Shown: piece by piece, positions 5,171 through 6,127 of the stretch
How positions within the stretch are numbered: the first letter of the stretch is position 1
Layout of the letters: the number at the start of each line of letters is the position of its first letter
DNA from: Anaerolineaceae bacterium
Lineage (GTDB): Bacteria; Chloroflexota; Anaerolineae; Anaerolineales; Anaerolineaceae
NCBI GenBank assembly: GCA_003501835.1
Contig: DNOU01000046.1
Coordinates: 1 to 6,127, forward strand
Direction of reading: 5' to 3'
Length of the DNA: 6,127 nt
Notes under the pieces: generated by a model
Database searches by the model: none
What the model saw: the letters and a program-made list of their open reading frames with translations, nothing else
What the model was told of the DNA's origin: nothing
Made by a program: the position numbers and the translations under genes

Positions 5171-6127
5171 TTATTTGACCGCACGTCTGGGTCTGGTTGC
5201 TTTTGCTGTTGCCCTATAGCCGGGGGCGATAATGGCGTAAACGGTGCACAAGCGGCTGTCCATCATACGGCTGCGGATGCGTGCATCCAATTCTTCCAGG
5301 GAACCCGAGGTGGTCACCACAGTGGGCAGCTTGGCATTGTATCGTTCATTGAAAATCTGGTAGAGTTTTTCCCGCGCCCAGGGTGTGGCGCTTTGAGTGC
5401 CCAGGTCATCCAGGATCAACAAGGGTGCCGATCGAACCCGGTTGAACATCTCATCATAAGATGCATTGCTGGTGGGGCTGAAGGTCGCCCGCAAATGATC
5501 CAGCAGGTCAGGAACCACCGAAAAAATAGGGTCATCCCCCATGCCTTTGCGATAATTCCCAATGGCGGCTGCCAGGTGCGTCTTTCCCGTGCCGAAGCCT
5601 CCCATGAACATGATCCAGCCCTTCGGCGACTCGGCAAACTCCTGGGCGGCACGAAATGCCTTTTCCAGACTCATTTGTTGTTCTGCCGCCAGGTGTTCAG
5701 GTTCACGCATGCTGAAATTGCCGAATGTGCGGTCGCTGAGCAGGTTAAGTGAGTACACCAGTGGATCCTTGTTCTCCTTCACTGGAGATCGATAATCCGG
5801 GGCGCTGATTTTTACACGCGTGGAGAGGTCGGGGTCTTGAAGCCGCGAGCGAATGCGGTCGTCCAGGTCTTCCATGCGCAGGTTGGAGGTGACCACCAGG
5901 GGCAATTTGTGGGTATAGCGATAGTCAATGATCTGAAAGAGTTTTTCCGCTGCCCAGCCGGTGGAATTTTGCGTTCCCAGGTCATCCAGAACCAGCAAGC
6001 CGACATTACGAATCTCTTCAAAACGCTCTTCGAAGCTGGTATCGGTGGAAGCGTAGGATGCCCGCAGCCAATCGAGCAGATCGGGAACCGTCAGGAAAAT
6101 GGTCGCCATGCCGTATTCAATGCAGGT
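5171..6127 (-). CDS. Double DnaC/IstB-like AAA+ ATPase (partial, N-terminus off window)
   Basis: The frame is open to the right edge (TCIEYG precedes the ATG at 6109), so the true start lies outside; 318 codons are visible. They cover the rear of one DnaC/IstB-type AAA+ module and all of a second. Counting from the ATG at 6109, module 1 shows Walker B LLVLDD (38-43), sensor-1 VVTSN (72-76) and the RIRSRL arginine stretch (85-90); its Walker A is off the window. Module 2 shows Walker A GGFGTGKT (170-177), Walker B LLILDD (230-235) and RIRSRM (277-282), but the sensor-1 position reads VVTTS, with Ser in place of Asn. The two modules are about half identical and repeat every 192 codons; a 14-bp DNA match (5400-5413 and 5976-5989) marks the same register. 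Relatives load or remodel replicative helicase on DNA (DnaC, DnaI) or assist transposases (IstB). No transposase is visible, so a replication or DNA-remodelling role is more likely. The basic tail is RPRRAVK. Confidence 0.88.
   Translation of the reverse strand, partial: TCIEYGMATIFLTVPDLLDWLRASYASTDTSFEERFEEIRNVGLLVLDDLGTQNSTGWAAEKLFQIIDYRYTHKLPLVVTSNLRMEDLDDRIRSRLQDPDLSTRVKISAPDYRSPVKENKDPLVYSLNLLSDRTFGNFSMREPEHLAAEQQMSLEKAFRAAQEFAESPKGWIMFMGGFGTGKTHLAAAIGNYRKGMGDDPIFSVVPDLLDHLRATFSPTSNASYDEMFNRVRSAPLLILDDLGTQSATPWAREKLYQIFNERYNAKLPTVVTTSGSLEELDARIRSRMMDSRLCTVYAIIAPGYRATAKATRPRRAVK

Noticed and set aside
5171..6127. ATPase as an IS21-type IstB helper with a mobile element
   Set aside because: No transposase or terminal inverted repeat is seen, and the double-module architecture is not that of IstB; the part beyond the right edge could still change this.

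Overview
The window looks like chromosomal DNA of a bacterium with roughly balanced base composition, most likely a member of the Chloroflexota (class Anaerolineae). This is an inference from recalled protein style: the secreted protein at the left edge, the zinc-ribbon MscL, and the double DnaC-like ATPase at the right edge. No rRNA or other marker gene is present to confirm it. I see no tRNA, rRNA, CRISPR array, insertion sequence or phage gene.

Layout from left to right. Positions 1-890 (minus) hold the N-terminal part of a secreted protein with a signal peptide, a duplicated aromatic module and the start of an Ig-like domain; it runs off the left edge. Positions 986-2212 and 2219-3445 (both minus) are two tandem, clearly paralogous 12-helix major facilitator transporters of drug-antiporter type, 408 residues each and 6 bp apart, forming a two-gene operon. 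Positions 3446-3727 are a divergent intergenic region with a minus-strand promoter for the transporters, a plus-strand promoter for mscL, an abutting 15-bp direct repeat and a G-free leader. Positions 3728-4168 (plus) are mscL, the large-conductance mechanosensitive channel, with a four-cysteine zinc ribbon at the C-terminus. A bidirectional terminator follows at 4176-4209. Positions 4208-5023 (minus) encode an FTR1/EfeU-type iron permease with both REGxE motifs. Its AT-rich promoter region lies at about 5027-5120, and a terminator for the next gene at 5121-5149. Positions 5171-6127 (minus) are the C-terminal part of a protein with two DnaC/IstB-like AAA+ ATPase modules in one chain; it runs off the right edge.

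The genes do not form one pathway. There is an envelope theme (efflux, osmotic safety valve, metal uptake, secreted protein) next to a DNA-replication-type ATPase. The most distinctive observations are two genes whose only convincing promoter places the transcription start almost on the ATG, with no Shine-Dalgarno sequence (probable leaderless mRNAs), while neighbouring genes have clear ribosome binding sites; the ATPase duplication, in which the second copy has lost the sensor-1 asparagine; the zinc-ribbon tail on MscL; and the 15-bp tandem repeat next to the mscL -35 box. I found no convincing new multi-gene system.
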